Notes: a model not told the origin generated them from the letters alone. 64,000 nucleotides of DNA from Blakeslea trispora (GCA_025331445.1 JAIWNE010000105.1:1-64000); one strand, 5' to 3'. Counted from the stretch's first letter, positions 1 through 11,797 are shown. Made by a program: numbers and translations.

Positions 1-295
1 ATCCTTTATATCTTGTTCGGTTTTTTATGCTCTTTCAAGGGTGAGTATATAATTGTCCAAGCTAGCATAATTAAAAAGGCCTTAGTTTTATGCTGTTAAA
101 AGAACTTTCAGCCCTCTTATACATAAAACAAACAGTTCAAGTGAAACATTTGGCATATATCTCTGAAATCTTCGTTACACAGTTTCAATTTCACTTTGTA
201 CCATCTTCAAAATCTTTTTGTCCGCATTTAAAAATCCAACAAAAACCAGAAGTGCTGATTCAAAACATATCTTTTATCTTTCTCTTAGTTACAAA

Positions 296-1681
296 ATGCC
301 TATTAGACACGCTCCTGCTTTTCAAAAATATTTCAATACCTGCCAAGAAGACGATGTTGTACCTTCATTCGAAGGCTTTATACAACGCCATTACTCATAC
401 ATCAAACAACACGCTCAAATGAATAACCCAACAGAGAAAGAGTACTGGTTTGCGTTATTTTCTCAAGTTGCAAAAAAAGCTGGTGTTGCTGTCATCAAGG
501 GACATGCTGCAAAGGCATGGGGTGACCTGGTAAACAAGAAGGAGACAAAAAGCAACAAAAGAAGCTACATGGTAGCAAATGTTGTTGAAGAATTGCAAGG
601 GTTGAAGAAGAAGCTGGCTGAAGAAAATGATGATGATGATGATATCATGAAGAAATACAACTCTCTCCGTTCCGCAGCAATTGACCATTTTCAAGAAACA
701 AATATCAAGAGGTCATTTGTGTCTGACTTGAACAAGCTGCTGATTGTTCAAGGAATAATCAAGATTGATCGACAGACAGATCCTGCTTTTGTGTCTTTTG
801 GTAGAAAGATGAAGCTTGAGTTGTACGGCCCCAGCAGAAGATTGCCAACTAAATTGAAGGATGCTATTATTGATGTACTTGAGCAATGCCGTGAAAGCCA
901 AGATTACGATGAAGTTGAAGAACAGCTGAATGCCATCAAGCTGCAAAACACAGGCATCAATGCAAGGATTGTGAAGACTCTGCTACTTCTATGGGATCAC
1001 ATGACCATAAAGAAAAAGCAAAGTAGTGAAATGAGACTGCAGTCTGGTGTTGTTGCTGCTGTATGCAACATTTTTAGGCTCACAAAGGCTCACGACCCAC
1101 ATGGATGCAACAGTATATTGTTTGACTGTGATGCCCTGAAAAGATGCCGACCAGACTTTGTAGTAGAAGTAGACAATGAAGAGTCTTTTGTGAATGTTGC
1201 TGGAGAAATCAAGGGTGAAAAAAGTTGTCCAGAGAGGTTAGCTCTTGACGTTTATCGTCTTGGTGTTTTCGGACTCCACATGCTGTGGAAGTCAAGAATG
1301 AAGAATTCACTTGTTTTCCAGGCCGAAGGTATAATTCAAGCAATGTTGCAATAGATAACCTTAACTAACAGAAAGTCAATAGGGCTGAAGCTGACCTTTT
1401 TCCTCTGCTCTCGCTTCTCAGGCATTTGTCTTATGACTGAAGTTTCAACTCTTGTCCTCCCCTCCACCATTGATGAGTTCATCAATTTTAGTTCGCAGCT
1501 AAATGTCCTCTACAACCTTGCTTGCCTCTACGATGAATTCGTGGTGAAGTTAGAATCAGAAGACCAAGACAAAGAATGGAAGTTGCTCAGTTATGACAGT
1601 ATCAGCCAAATGTATGACTTGAAGACCACACTTGTCACAAAAGCAACAAGCGCTGATATGTCCACCACCACCACCAACTGA
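296..1681 (+). CDS. PD-(D/E)XK-like orphan family protein, copy A (2 exons)
   Basis: Proposed exons are 296-1328 and 1422-1681. The intron starts GTATAA, has a CTAAC branch-like site and ends TTCTCAG; splicing is phase 1 and joins two open frames exactly, giving about 430 aa. I do not recognise a named family. Visible features: an N-terminal part with YW..LF and K..W positions, an acidic DDDDD stretch near residue 120, and a C-terminal half with R-P-D-F-V-V-E-V, a gap, then A-G-E-I-K-G-E. This is the D...ExK spacing of PD-(D/E)XK nuclease folds. The gene at 41442-43188 shares the N-terminal pattern, the same D...ExK region and an intron at the same place and phase just after it, so this is a real multi-copy family. 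The first in-frame ATG is 296. The tail is STTTTN, directly before a CTTT microsatellite. Nuclease activity is inferred from the motif only. Confidence 0.6.
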
Positions 1682-1707
1682 TCTTCTTCTCTCTTTCTTT
1701 CTTTCTC

Positions 1708-1758
<51 letters not shown>

Positions 1759-2742
1759 CTCTTTCTCTCTTTCTCTCTTTCTTTCTTTCTTTCTTTCTCT
1801 TTTGTAAATATTTATTCATTATTCTGTACATACTCTTTAAATATATATATATCCTATTGTCTATCATTTGTTTCATCCATCGCTTTATTCATTATTCTAT
1901 GTTTGCTTTCTCTAGTGCAAAATAATGGTATATCAGGAAAAGAAGGGGTTTGGCCAGGTCGTGAAGTTATAGGACAAAAAGTTAGTACTTTATTGTGTGC
2001 AATAATCTAACACACAGTAATTCTTGATTGAAGTTTGCCTAATCTTCATCCCTTGAAACTTGGCAGAAAATGCGTCATATCAAAGGTCCTCAGAGTACTA
2101 AAGTCAATCACTCAAAGGCTATCTTAGATTTATACTACTAGCTCAGCAAGTCGCTGCAACCAGAACCTTTTTATTTCCTTATGTCGGATAGTTATTGTCT
2201 GAAGTGTTGTCTCAGGTGGCTTACCATCTTGAAGTACTTGAACAGAGATACATGTCCCATCTACAACTACATTCTGCTGTCCTGTTTACACAGCATGTAC
2301 ATTGATTGTATTGTGTACACAATGCATCTCTATATCTAGTGAGTGCTGATAGCAAGAAACTTGTTTTTGTCCTTTCAGCAAAGCAGTAAGTCTACCATAT
2401 CGAAAGCCATGCTTATGAGTTTTGTTCTGGTCATTTCGGAGTTATGTTGGAATATTCTGGATCGAAGAGCTTCGTTGAAAGGAAGATGAGCTTAGTAGTA
2501 ACATAGTTTGTGTTGAGAACTAAAAGAAGTTAGTGGAAAGATGTCTCTTCTCATGAAAAAGCGCGCATACAGAGCAAGAGCCAAGATCAACGCGGGCTCT
2601 AAGTCCCGGTGATAGGATAAGTATATACGCACACGCCCATGAGAACATGTTTGTGTTGAGAACTAAAAGGTGTTTCTTACGTTCAAAAGAACATGGCTAA
2701 TTCTTGCTCGGATGATATGTCTGGACGGAGTGAAACACCCAC
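345..2742 (+). repeat. Segmental repeat copy 1 carrying gene copy A
   Basis: This segment recurs at 10043-13091. From about 480 onward the two copies are almost letter-for-letter the same, through the gene, the intron, the CTTT tract and about 900 bp of downstream non-coding DNA. The first 130 bp are visibly diverged (many substitutions between 345 and 480). Homology stops at the word GAGTGAAAYACCCAC, after which each copy continues differently. No terminal repeats or target duplications were seen, so this looks like duplication or gene conversion rather than a transposon. Confidence 0.8.
1689..1801. repeat. CTTT/CTCT microsatellite
   Basis: Tetranucleotide CTTT run with CTCT interruptions, immediately 3' of the stop codon of gene copy A. 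The matching tract in the second segmental copy is about 90 bp longer. Confidence 0.95.
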
Positions 2743-2776
2743 TGAAATGTGGACACTGAAATTTCGTTATAAATTT

Positions 2777-3061
2777 AAATACCAATGTTGACGAAACGAA
2801 GGCAGAAAATGTGATACATGCTCTCTGAGCCACGCTTTATTTTCCTTATATATAAACAATAATAGTAATAAATCCCTCTTTCCCTCATATCTTCTAAGCT
2901 AGCAATAAATTTTCAATTTTTTTTTTTTTTCGAGGGATGGGCAATGATAAGAAATATATATGATATATGATAATAAGAAATCAAATGGTCAACCGAAAAA
3001 TCGGTACCAGGGTCGGGCATGTATCACATTTTCAGCCTTCGTTTCGTCAACATTGGTATTT
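2777..3061. mobile_element. 285-bp MITE-like element with 45-bp terminal inverted repeats
   Basis: The left end (2777-2821) and right end (3017-3061) are reverse complements over 45 nt with one mismatch. The interior is AT-rich and has no credible coding frame. No target-site duplication is evident. A diverged relative seems to lie at 28838-29085, sharing the GAGCCACGC word near one end and a similar right end. Confidence 0.75.
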
Positions 3062-4001
3062 GTTGTCGTACCTAAACTAATTCCAGTTGACTCCACTTCG
3101 GCATCCAATGTGATACGCTTTTCCGGACTAGAAAAAATTGAATTGGTAATTGCAGTACTAGATGACTAGCCGCCCTACTCGCTACGCTCGTTTTACGGTC
3201 GTCGTCGCCTTCGGTTTGGATCCTGGTTCTCACTTTTATTACCCACACTCAAACTTGCATGATATTTTGATGATAAAGTACTGTTTAGAAAATAACGATA
3301 TTTCTTTTTACAAAAAAGTTCAGGATAAATGATTTTAAGTTGTTTTTATTGAAGTAGAGCACTGCTTTCTTGAGCGTCAGCGCATTGAGAGAATATAATA
3401 TATAACTGACCATGTCTGAATAAAGAAAAACGAAAATCAAATCTTTTTAATAGTCATGTTAAAGCTTAGCTTGATAGGAAATTGCTTTTTTGACAAAGTA
3501 AACGGATGATTACCTCCCAAAGTAGTAATGGTTATTTCATGAGTACTCTCGGTTTGCTTATAATCATTGCTCGGATCATTCATCATTGCAACTTCAAGGA
3601 CTTACTGAACGAATGCTTTTTAAAATTAATAAACAACCATTGCATAGACCTCTTTGAGGACCAAAATTTTTAAGTAGCGTTGTAATACACCCTAATTTTA
3701 AAGTTGACCTGACAGGTAGAAAATTGCCTGTGCTTGTTGTTTGTAGATATTCATTTGAAACTCTATAGACCTCAATGTTATTGATGTTTTCATCAAAATA
3801 ATCAGCTTTATCAGAAGAGATTGAATTTACAGGCTATCTTGTACCAAATGAAGCAACAAATGAAGCAATTTTTCGTTTATAAAGTCTACAATGACATACC
3901 TAAATGTAAAACTTACAAATACATACAAAAGGCTTCCATCGTCAAATACTTGGATGAAATGATTTTTAAGATGGACCTTTGCAATGAATTGATTCAACCT
4001 T
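3062..4001. other. Intergenic, no gene seen
   Basis: AT-rich DNA without a supported gene. Short open frames here have no ATG or no recognisable protein pattern. Confidence 0.6.
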
Positions 4002-4143
4002 GCTTCGCGTGAGGGGGAGGGACAACCCTCCCCCTTGAACCCCCTCCCAGCTGGCTTAATCTCAATCCGCCGTTCCTGACTAATGCTGGCTTCGCTTGAG
4101 GGGGAGGGACGACCCTCCCCCTTGAACCCCCTCCCAGCCTGGT
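4002..4143. repeat. Two-copy G/C-rich tandem repeat, 87-bp period
   Basis: A unit of about 52 bp starting GCTTCGC, with GAGGGGGAGGG and its complement CCCTCCCCC side by side, occurs at 4002-4053 and 4089-4140. Each unit can fold into a G/C hairpin. It is a clear GC island in AT-rich surroundings. Confidence 0.85.
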
Positions 4144-4343
4144 TTAGGCTTAATCTATGTAATGTAATCATTGCTCATCCGCGTCGGGGAACTAAATTCT
4201 CATATCACGTGATCTGAAAATAATTAATTGGAAATTTCAGTACATATATGACGAGCATATTACAAACTGAACCTACGTTCGGTAACAAAATTAGCACCTT
4301 CGCTACGCTATTGCCTTTTAGACAATTAGAATACAAAATAAGA

Positions 4344-4398
4344 CTGTGAATTAGAGAATAAGTATAACTCTTTACCTTAACTTATTCTCAATTCACAG
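4344..4398. repeat. Small perfect-stem hairpin
   Basis: 4344-4363 and 4380-4398 are reverse complements (19-20 nt, one bulge) around a 16-nt loop. It could be a MITE tip or an RNA hairpin; nothing else supports a function. Confidence 0.5.
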
Positions 4399-4483
4399 CT
4401 GAGTTTATTATAACTGTTGGATAAGCCTTAAATATTACAGTTGGTTTCAATTTTTAAATAAAGCTTAGTACAAACAAATTACC

Positions 4484-4566
4484 ACCTCTATTTTTCGTAA
4501 CTATTCCTTTGTGACGGTTTTGAAAGTACAGAGTTTCGCATTCAAAAAGGTGAAAATCAAAAATAA
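4484..4566 (+). repeat. Dispersed repeat fragment matching both flanks of the DIRS insertion
   Basis: 4484-4552 matches 13091-13160, which abuts the left end of the DIRS element. The next bases (4553-4566, AAAATCAAAAATAA) match the sequence directly after the DIRS right end at 17508. The fragment therefore reads as the unoccupied form of the site now split by the DIRS element. Confidence 0.7.
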
Positions 4567-4784
4567 ATGGCGTGTAACGGTTTTCAAAGTATTCTAGCCA
4601 ACGCCTTCATGTCAACAAAAGAACTTCCATAGGTTCTTTCTACAGTTTTCCTTTTTATTAAGTTTTTGCCTTATCATATTTTTCTCAAATATAAATAGCG
4701 TAGATCCGAGAGGAAGCAGAGAAGCTGGCCCAACAATATGAAAATGATGTCAAGACTCTTATTGATGACTATGACTGGCCTAAC

Positions 4785-5693
4785 ATGGAAGATTGCCAAA
4801 GACTGGGGCTCTCGGGACGAGTTATCAAGATACTACCAGGACAATCGGGAACAGCCACGTACCTAAATGACAAGAATACTTTGGTGTTGGAAGAGATAAA
4901 GCAGTTGATAAAGATACAAACAAAATCTGCAAATATGGGTAATGCAAATAACATGAATAATAATGAGGCATGGATGAAGCTAGGTTTAGGTCCTAGTATA
5001 GCCCAGTTTGAGCCCAAGGCAGATGGAGACAGCGAATACGCTAGTAATTGGCTAGCAAAATATGATTGGTATTGCAAATCTCTCAGGTGTTCTGAAGAAA
5101 TAAAATTACGGGATGTAGCTATGCGATTAGAAGGGACCGCTTTTACATGGTTTACAAGTTTACCCAATCCGACTCAAGAATTCTGGAAGGACTTTTCTGC
5201 TGCATTCTTGGCGAAGTACGCTGTAGGATTGACGCCGATTGAGTCTGCTTTGAAGGCTCTCAAAGTGTTTCAGAAAGAGCACAGATCGATGCATGATTTT
5301 GGCACTGAATTAACATCCCTATTACACCGGGCAAACATCTTTCAGTTCGATTTGCAGGTTGAATACTTTATTGCAAAGCCACCACCTAAGATTGCTGAAG
5401 CATTAGTATACTAAGACCCGAAAAATTTGGAAGATGCACTTAGCCTTTGTACATGGTTAGAAAACCGATTGAAGCAGATTGAAGAACTCAAGGCTGCATC
5501 CTCTGGGCACCGATCAACAGAACCGACCAACATATATCAAGAACAGAATTATCAGCAAAGACAAACCAACCGTTACCAGGATCACCGAAACAAAGACAGA
5601 GACCAGGATTGAAACAGTAGAGGTAACAAGAGAGAGACTCAAAGATGCTCTAAATGCAATTGAATAGGACATTTGAAGAAAGATTGCCGGGCT
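4785..5693 (+). pseudogene. Ty3/gypsy gag pseudogene with broken zinc knuckle
   Basis: One frame reads through 4785-5693 with stops at 5412 (TAA), 5610 (TGA) and 5661 (TGA). The first 210 codons look like a retrotransposon capsid protein: a gag-type core with A.RLEGTAF.WF, a tryptophan-rich stretch and an FGTELTSLLHRA-like segment. The frame ends in a CCHC knuckle, C-x2-C-x4-H-x4-C, at 5646-5690. The 5661 stop falls inside the knuckle, directly after its second cysteine plus one residue. Confidence 0.85.
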
Positions 5694-6655
5694 CCAAACA
5701 CAAGACAGAATACACAAGCACTCGATGCCGAAGAAACCAGCGACGACAACGACAACAACTTTACTCAGTTTATTCAGAACAGCCAAGAAATCAACAACCA
5801 AGAAAACAGTAAGACTGCCAGCCGCATCAGGTTTACCGTTTCCGCCGAGGAATTACAACAGGAAAAGCCGCTTAGAATACTGGTAGACACTGGATCCACG
5901 ATATGCAGTATTACAGAAGGACTAGCTCAACAGTTGGAATTGGAAAAACTCGCCTGTCAACCCAACATCATCCGATACGTAAATGGAACAACACAGCCCA
6001 CTAAAGAAAAGGCCATACTTAACCTGAAATTCAACAACGAATGGGCAACAAAAACATGTACGCCTTTGTAGTACAACAACAAAACGAAGACATCATCCTC
6101 GGCATGGATTGGATGACAGATGAAGACATATATTTGCACCCAAAAACACTATCAGTCTTGAAGAGGGAACAAACCATCAACGCTCAGGACAGCATATTCC
6201 GGACAACTGATCTGACAAAGACCCATTATCCTAAACTTATTGAAACTACAGAGCATCATACTATTACTAATGCTCCCTTCTTTTATAAGATAGATACTGG
6301 TGATCACTTACCTATTGTCTCCAAAAGCTATCGCAGGTCACCTAAAGAAGAAGAAATAATCCAGGCAGAAGTTGACAAAATGCTAACCGCAAAAGTCATC
6401 GTCCATAGCAACAGTGATTGGTGTTCGAATGCGGTATTGGTCAAGAAGCCAGATGATAGCTATCGGTTTTGTTTTAATTTCCGACAACTGAATCAGATTA
6501 CAGTAAAAGACAAGTATCCCATTCCTAGAATTGATGATCTCCTGGACAAGTTGCATGGAGCGAAGTATTTCTCAACCATCGACTTGAAATCAGGATACTG
6601 GCAACTCCCTATGGATCCCACAGACGCCAAGAAGACTGCTTCTGTCGCCAATGGT
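5694..6655 (+). pseudogene. Ty3/gypsy pol fragment: protease and 5' half of RT
   Basis: An aspartic protease with the LVDTGST active-site motif lies at about 5880-5900. The frame shifts between 6041 and 6071, then continues with an ILGMDWM protease C-terminal motif and RT fingers: SNAVLVKKPDDSYRF, the YPIPRIDDLLDKL segment and the STIDLKSGYWQ motif holding the first catalytic Asp. Sequence ends just before the position where the YxDD box would come. RT therefore lacks its active centre. Confidence 0.85.
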
Positions 6656-6858
6656 TCCTTAAACAATCACCGTTAAATGAATTTTGCTCACTTTTAACTC
6701 CAATTTTTTTGATCCATATGATTTAGTAAAAATCATCATTGTAAACACTTCACTTAAGCAATCCCTCTATTTTGGTTGCATACAGTCGAAACAAGCATAA
6801 AGTGACATTTGTATCAAAATCAGAACGAAAGCAGGCAAAAAATAGCTTTATTAACTGA

Positions 6859-7865
6859 TCAGTACTTAGTGGCACCTCCATCAGCACTAATCACATTTTT
6901 CATACGGTTAGGCACACTGCTGATAAGCTTTTCAATGCTATCAGCAGTGATACCGTCCCACGCCTCCTAGAGCAACTGCTCAACGGTCTTAGAACCCTTG
7001 GAATTGTCCCATTCCCGATGGAACAAACGTTTCATCTCCAACCAAATGTTTTCGATAGAATTCAGATCTGGCGATTGTGCAGGCCAGTCCAACTTCACAA
7101 TCCCACGATCCTCACGCTACTTACTTGACTCTTTAGAAGTATGGATGCGTGCTCCATCCTCCATGAGCATAGCATCAGGAATGCTGCGGTAGAAATTGTG
7201 TAGGACTGGCTCATACACAAGCTCAATTAACTTGGCGCTGTTGATCTTGTCTTTTGGTAGGATCACCAATTGAGACTTTTATCGCCACAAATGGCTCCCC
7301 ATACCATCGTAGTAGTTCTACCGCTTTTGAACGAGGGCTTCAAACAATCCTTTTTATACTTCTCCCCAGGTAAGTGCTGTACCTTTTTATACTGAGGGTT
7401 TTCCCCAGTTTGGAAACTGGACTCATCAGTCCAGATCACCTTTCTCCATTGCTCCAAAGTCCAGTTTTCGTGCCCCTTGGCAAACTCCAGTTTTGCCAAA
7501 CGTTGCTTCTCGGTTAAGAATGGCTTCTTTGCTGCGATCCACTTATGGAAGCCCATTTTATATAGGGCGTTCGATACAGTCTGAGTGCCTACTTTGATTG
7601 GAAGCTCACTGCTTAATTTTTGGACTGTAGCTGTTCGGTCTTTGACTATTTGTCTCTTAAGCACACGTTTGCTTCTTTCATCGAGCAACTTGGCTTTTCC
7701 AGAACCCGGTTTTCGTTCAATCAAGCCAGTTTCCTTGAATTTGTGAAGGAGGTGGTTTACTGTGCTTGTGGGTATTTGCAGATTCATCGCGATCTTGCGG
7801 TTACTTTGGCGGTTTTGAGAGCGGTCAACAATGATAATCTTTTGTTTGTGTGTCAAATTAGTCAT
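6859..7865 (-). pseudogene. Tc1-family transposase pseudogene (DD34E)
   Basis: On the minus strand the N-terminus has paired helix-turn-helix domains of the Tc1 type (residues 1-110, with a GSGK linker motif). The first catalytic Asp is in VIWTDESSF and is followed by VWGAICGDKS. A frameshift near 7265 moves to the next frame, where the second Asp (LMEDGARIHTSK) and the Glu (LNSIENIWLEMK) lie 34 residues apart, counting an internal stop as one residue. Two stops (TAG) and the frameshift make it inactive. Length is about 335 codons, normal for Tc1. Terminal inverted repeats were not recognised. Confidence 0.88.
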
Positions 7866-9371
7866 ATTGGAAGTTTTTTATTTAAAAGATAGGAATAAAA
7901 GTAGTATTATGATACATAGATATCACCACGGCGCATTTGGATTGCCGTTGGCGTGAAAAGTCATGCCGTTTATCTGAGAGGCACTGCAAAAGTACTGCCA
8001 ACGGTCAACCTTTCTCCTGCTTAAAACAATGGATAAATGCGTTGCAGGGACAATGAGTTTAAGCCTTTTCTTTTTGAAGGGGAGCTTCAGTAACGAATAG
8101 TAATGCATATATAGCGATGCTTTTAACTAGGCAAGCTCTATCCATTTACGGAATGAAAATGGCAAATAAGGCTTCTTTATATTTAGTATGCAATTGGGCT
8201 TGTTTAAGATATAGGCAAATGGCTTTCTTCATTTATTATTGCTTTAAGACCAAAATGTACTATATATGGGTACTCCTTTAGCATTGCATTGAGCCCAGTG
8301 TTAATTTGAGTGGCAGAAATGATGTCTCAGACGTATCTTGGTAGGACAGAAAGCTTGATCATTTATAAGGAGGCTTTGGGTACCTTCAGAAGCATTTTTA
8401 GATGAATAAACGGCTATTTTCTACATGGATACAGTCTTTGGTAAAACACCTCTGCAGCAAGGATAGAAAAGTGATTTAGAAACAAGCGTTTGGATTAAAA
8501 GCAGCACATTACTTGAAAGAACACTACAAAAGAATAAGTTCAGAAGCATGCAGTGCGGAATAAAAGCATCTCATCTTCAAATAATTACCAAAGACTTTCT
8601 AGATAGGAACAAGATAATAGCCTACTTGAAGAGCGCCAATAGGTCCGGGTTAAAACGGTGGTTTAGAGAGCATATCATAAGAGAGGCCAGTATAGGGGAG
8701 ACAAGAGAATACCTCTAGTACAAACAAGTTGGTAAGTTGTTTAGCATCAAACACACAGATGGATTAAAAAGAGAATCATGCAGAGAAAGTGGAACAGTGA
8801 GAGCCATAAAAGAATACCATCACCAAAAAGAACCCAGCATATAATTTGAAGAGAGGCGCACAGAATATAGGGATATGACGGCAGACAACATCTTACAGCT
8901 ATACTGCGCAAAAAACAAATCAGATATGAATGGTAGTGTGATGAATTGACAGAGCCAAAGAAACAATTACTTGAGGCTATGTTCGTTAAAAAGACGTAAT
9001 GCCAAAGGTGGGAAAAATGTGATCATATTTAAGTGGCTTCCGATGTACTTTATTGTAGCAGTGAATATTTATCATGGACAAAGTAGGATGAACCATGACG
9101 AAATGCAAATTGACGAAGCATTACGAAAAATGGCGTACAATTCAATCTATCAGATAAAAAAAGAAGAGCAATAAGAATCATGATTTTTCATGATCCTTTG
9201 AAGAAAGCCTACCTTCCTACTGTGCATTTAGAGAAAGAGAGAGATGAGGGCTTGAGATAGAAACACTCTGTTTATGATGCAAATGACAATAAAGGGTGTT
9301 AAGAATAGAAGGGATCAGCATAAAATCAGACTGAAATTGAGCCACAAAAGAAAAAATGTATTTTAGAAATA
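7866..9371. other. Intergenic, no gene seen
   Basis: AT-rich, purine-biased sequence. The short frames at 7923-8108 and 8971-9174 show no recognisable pattern. A 20-bp word, TGCCAACGGYCAACCTTTC, occurs near 7995 and again near 9875 and may be a repeat end. Confidence 0.5.
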
Positions 9372-9570
9372 TATTCAAAAAGTTTCACCCTGAAATTTAT
9401 CTGTGATTGACAACTATTCTGCAAGAAATAGACTTGAATGAACCATGATCTCATTGTTAGAAAGCTCTTTTTCTTCCTACGCATACTATGAGATCCTGGT
9501 TCATTCAAGTCTATTTCCTGCAGAATAGTTGTCAATCACAGATAAATTTCAGGGTGAAACTTTTTGAATA
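9372..9570. repeat. 199-bp foldback element (82-bp arms, 35-nt loop)
   Basis: 9372-9453 and 9489-9570 are reverse complements with only about two mismatches. It contains no protein. It could be a foldback/MITE or, if transcribed, a long hairpin RNA that could feed Dicer. Confidence 0.9.
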
Positions 9571-10042
9571 CATCTCTATCTGCATGAATGCTCTTTATGG
9601 AATAGTGATCTCTACTATTCTTATAAATACCCTACTTACTTTTTCTTTTAAAAATCGTTCCACAAAGAATATTATGTTATTGTTTCTTTTTCTTTTTTAT
9701 AACAATCAACATGAAAAAACCACAACACATCTCACGTCCCCAGATCAGCATCAAAGTTTGCAAACAGGTACTTTCACCCACTCTAAGTAACATGAGCTAA
9801 AAAATTAAACCTTTTTCTTGTTCAAAATGCTATAGTATAGCTTGTCAATCTTTTTGAGCTGCCAGCGGCCAGATTGTTTTGCCAACGGCCAACCTTTCGG
9901 AATTTAGAACTGATTCTTGTGCTGCGGTGATATTTTTCAAAAATATCGTATTTTGAATTTTAGTTGCAAAATCCGCGAGTTTGGTTTTGCAGATTTGCGA
10001 AGATTCTTGAATTTGTTGTGAAAATACGATATCTCAAAGCTT

Positions 10043-11797
10043 GCGAAAAAGACGATGTTGTGCCTTCATTTGAAGGCTTTATCCAAAGCCATTCCGCACA
10101 TATCAAACAATATGCTCACACGAATAACCCAGCAGAGAGAGAGCACTGGTTTACGTTATTTTCTCAAGTCGCAAAGAAAGCTGGTGTTGCTGTCATCAAG
10201 GGACATGCTGCAAAGGCATGGGGTGACCTGGTTAACAAGAAGGACACAAAAAGCAACAAAAGAAGCTACATGGTAGCAAATGTTGTTGAAGAATTGCAAG
10301 GGTTGAAGAAGAAGCTGGCTGAAGAAAATGATGATGATGATGATATCATGAAGAAATACAACTCTCTCCGTTCCGCAGCAATTGACCATTTTCAAGAAAC
10401 AAATATCAAGAGGTCATTTGTGTCTGACTTGAACAAGCTGCTGATTGTTCAAGGAATAATCAAGATTGATCGACAGACAGATCCTGCTTTTGTGTCTTTT
10501 GGTAGAAAGATGAAGCTTGAGTTGTACGGCCCCAGCAGAAGATTGCCAACTAAATTGAAGGATGCTATCACTGATGTACTTGAACAATGCTGTTGTATCA
10601 GGCGTACAACATGACATAACTGATAAAGGTTTCAAGGGCTCAGTGACTTTTAATGATGAATGTCTAGCGATAATGACGATGTATGCCTAACTGGGGTATG
10701 TCTTTGATCTGAGTGGAGTCGGATCAAATGAATCAAGACTTACCGCGGTCTAACAATGAATTGAAGTGACCAGTTATTAAATGAGACACTCACTTTATAA
10801 TACACCTATATTACAATGTTGCAATGATGATTAGAATGACATCTTATAAAACCCTTCACTTAATGACATATTGCTGTCTCAATGATATAAGTTCTGACAC
10901 AAGACAAGCTAGTATAAATAGAAGACCTATTTTGAAGTAATAAACAGTAATTCTTTGTCTGATTATAATTCTTAATGTATTTTTGACATCTGACAAATCA
11001 AATGCCGTGAAAGTCAAGATTACGATGAAGTTGAAGAACAGCTGAATGCCATCAAGCTGCAAAACACAGGCATCAATGCAAGGATTGTGAAGACTCTGCT
11101 ACTTCTATGGGATCACATGACCATAAAGAAAAAGCAAAGTAGTGAAATGAGACTGCAGTCTGGTGTTGTTGCTGCTGTATGCAACATTTTTAGGCTCACA
11201 AAGGCTCACGACCCACATGGATGCAACAGTATATTGTTTGACTGTGATGCCCTGAAAAGATGCCGACCAGACTTTGTAGTAGAAGTAGACAATGAAGAGT
11301 CTTTTGTGAATGTTGCTGGAGAAATCAAGGGTGAAAAAAGTTGTCCAGAGAGGTTAGCTCTTGACGTTTATCGTCTTGGTGTTTTCGGACTCCACATGCT
11401 GTGGAAGTCAAGAATGAAGAATTCACTTGTTTTCCAGGCCGAAGGTATAATTCAAGCAATGTTGCAATAGATAACCTTAACTAACAGAAAGTCAATAGGG
11501 CTGAAGCTGACCTTTTTCCTCTGCTCTCGCTTCTCAGGCATTTGTCTTATGACTGAAGTTTCAACTCTTGTCCTCCCCTCCACCATTGATGAGTTCATCA
11601 ATTTTAGTTCGCAGCTAAATGTCCTCTACAACCTTGCTTGCCTCTACGATGAATTCGTGGTGAAGTTAGAATCAGAAGACCAAGACAAAGAATGGAAGTT
11701 GCTCAGTTATGACAGTATCAGCCAAATGTATGACTTGAAGACCACACTTGTCACAAAAGCAACAAGCGCTGATATGTCCACCACCACCACCAACTGA
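10043..11797 (+). pseudogene. Second copy of the PD-(D/E)XK-like family gene, split by a solo LTR
   Basis: Equivalent of 343-1681, shifted by 10116 bp in its 3' part. Exon 1 runs 10043-10590 and 11006-11444, exon 2 11538-11797. The 410-bp LTR sits in the middle of exon 1 and brings in a stop soon after its left edge. The 5' end lacks the ATG and the first ten codons seen in copy A and is joined to unrelated sequence. The coding parts on both sides of the insertion otherwise remain open and nearly identical to copy A, so inactivation looks recent. Confidence 0.85.
10591..11000. mobile_element. 410-bp solo LTR with AATGC target-site duplication
   Basis: The insert begins TGTTGTATC and ends ACAAATCA (TG...CA). 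It is flanked by AATGC at 10586-10590 and 11001-11005. Copy A has the uninterrupted site with one AATGC. Inside are a TATA-like AGTATAAATAG at 10911-10921 and a following AATAAA-like word (AGTAATAAAC), as expected for U3-R-U5. No matching LTR was noticed elsewhere in the window. Confidence 0.93.

Larger units (their letters stand above)
4702..6655 (+). mobile_element. Decayed, 3'-truncated Ty3/gypsy retrotransposon
   Basis: A gag, zinc-knuckle, protease and partial reverse-transcriptase series runs in this order on the plus strand. RT stops near 6655, just before sequence associated with the Tc1 relic. No RNase H, integrase or LTR was recognised. Three in-frame stops and one frameshift show it is dead. 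Confidence 0.85.

Noticed and set aside
1556..1925. Long open frames across the CTTT microsatellite, both strands
   Set aside because: Low-complexity Lys-Glu-Arg or Phe-Leu-Ser runs produced by the repeat, not genes. The same applies at 11707-12218.
345..2742. Segmental repeat as an autonomous transposon with the PD-(D/E)XK protein as transposase
   Set aside because: No terminal repeats, no target duplication and a gradual 5' divergence; duplication or conversion explains it better.
7923..8108. Continuation of the gypsy RT beyond the Tc1 relic
   Set aside because: A weak resemblance (NGMTF..N.NAP) on the wrong strand; treated as chance.
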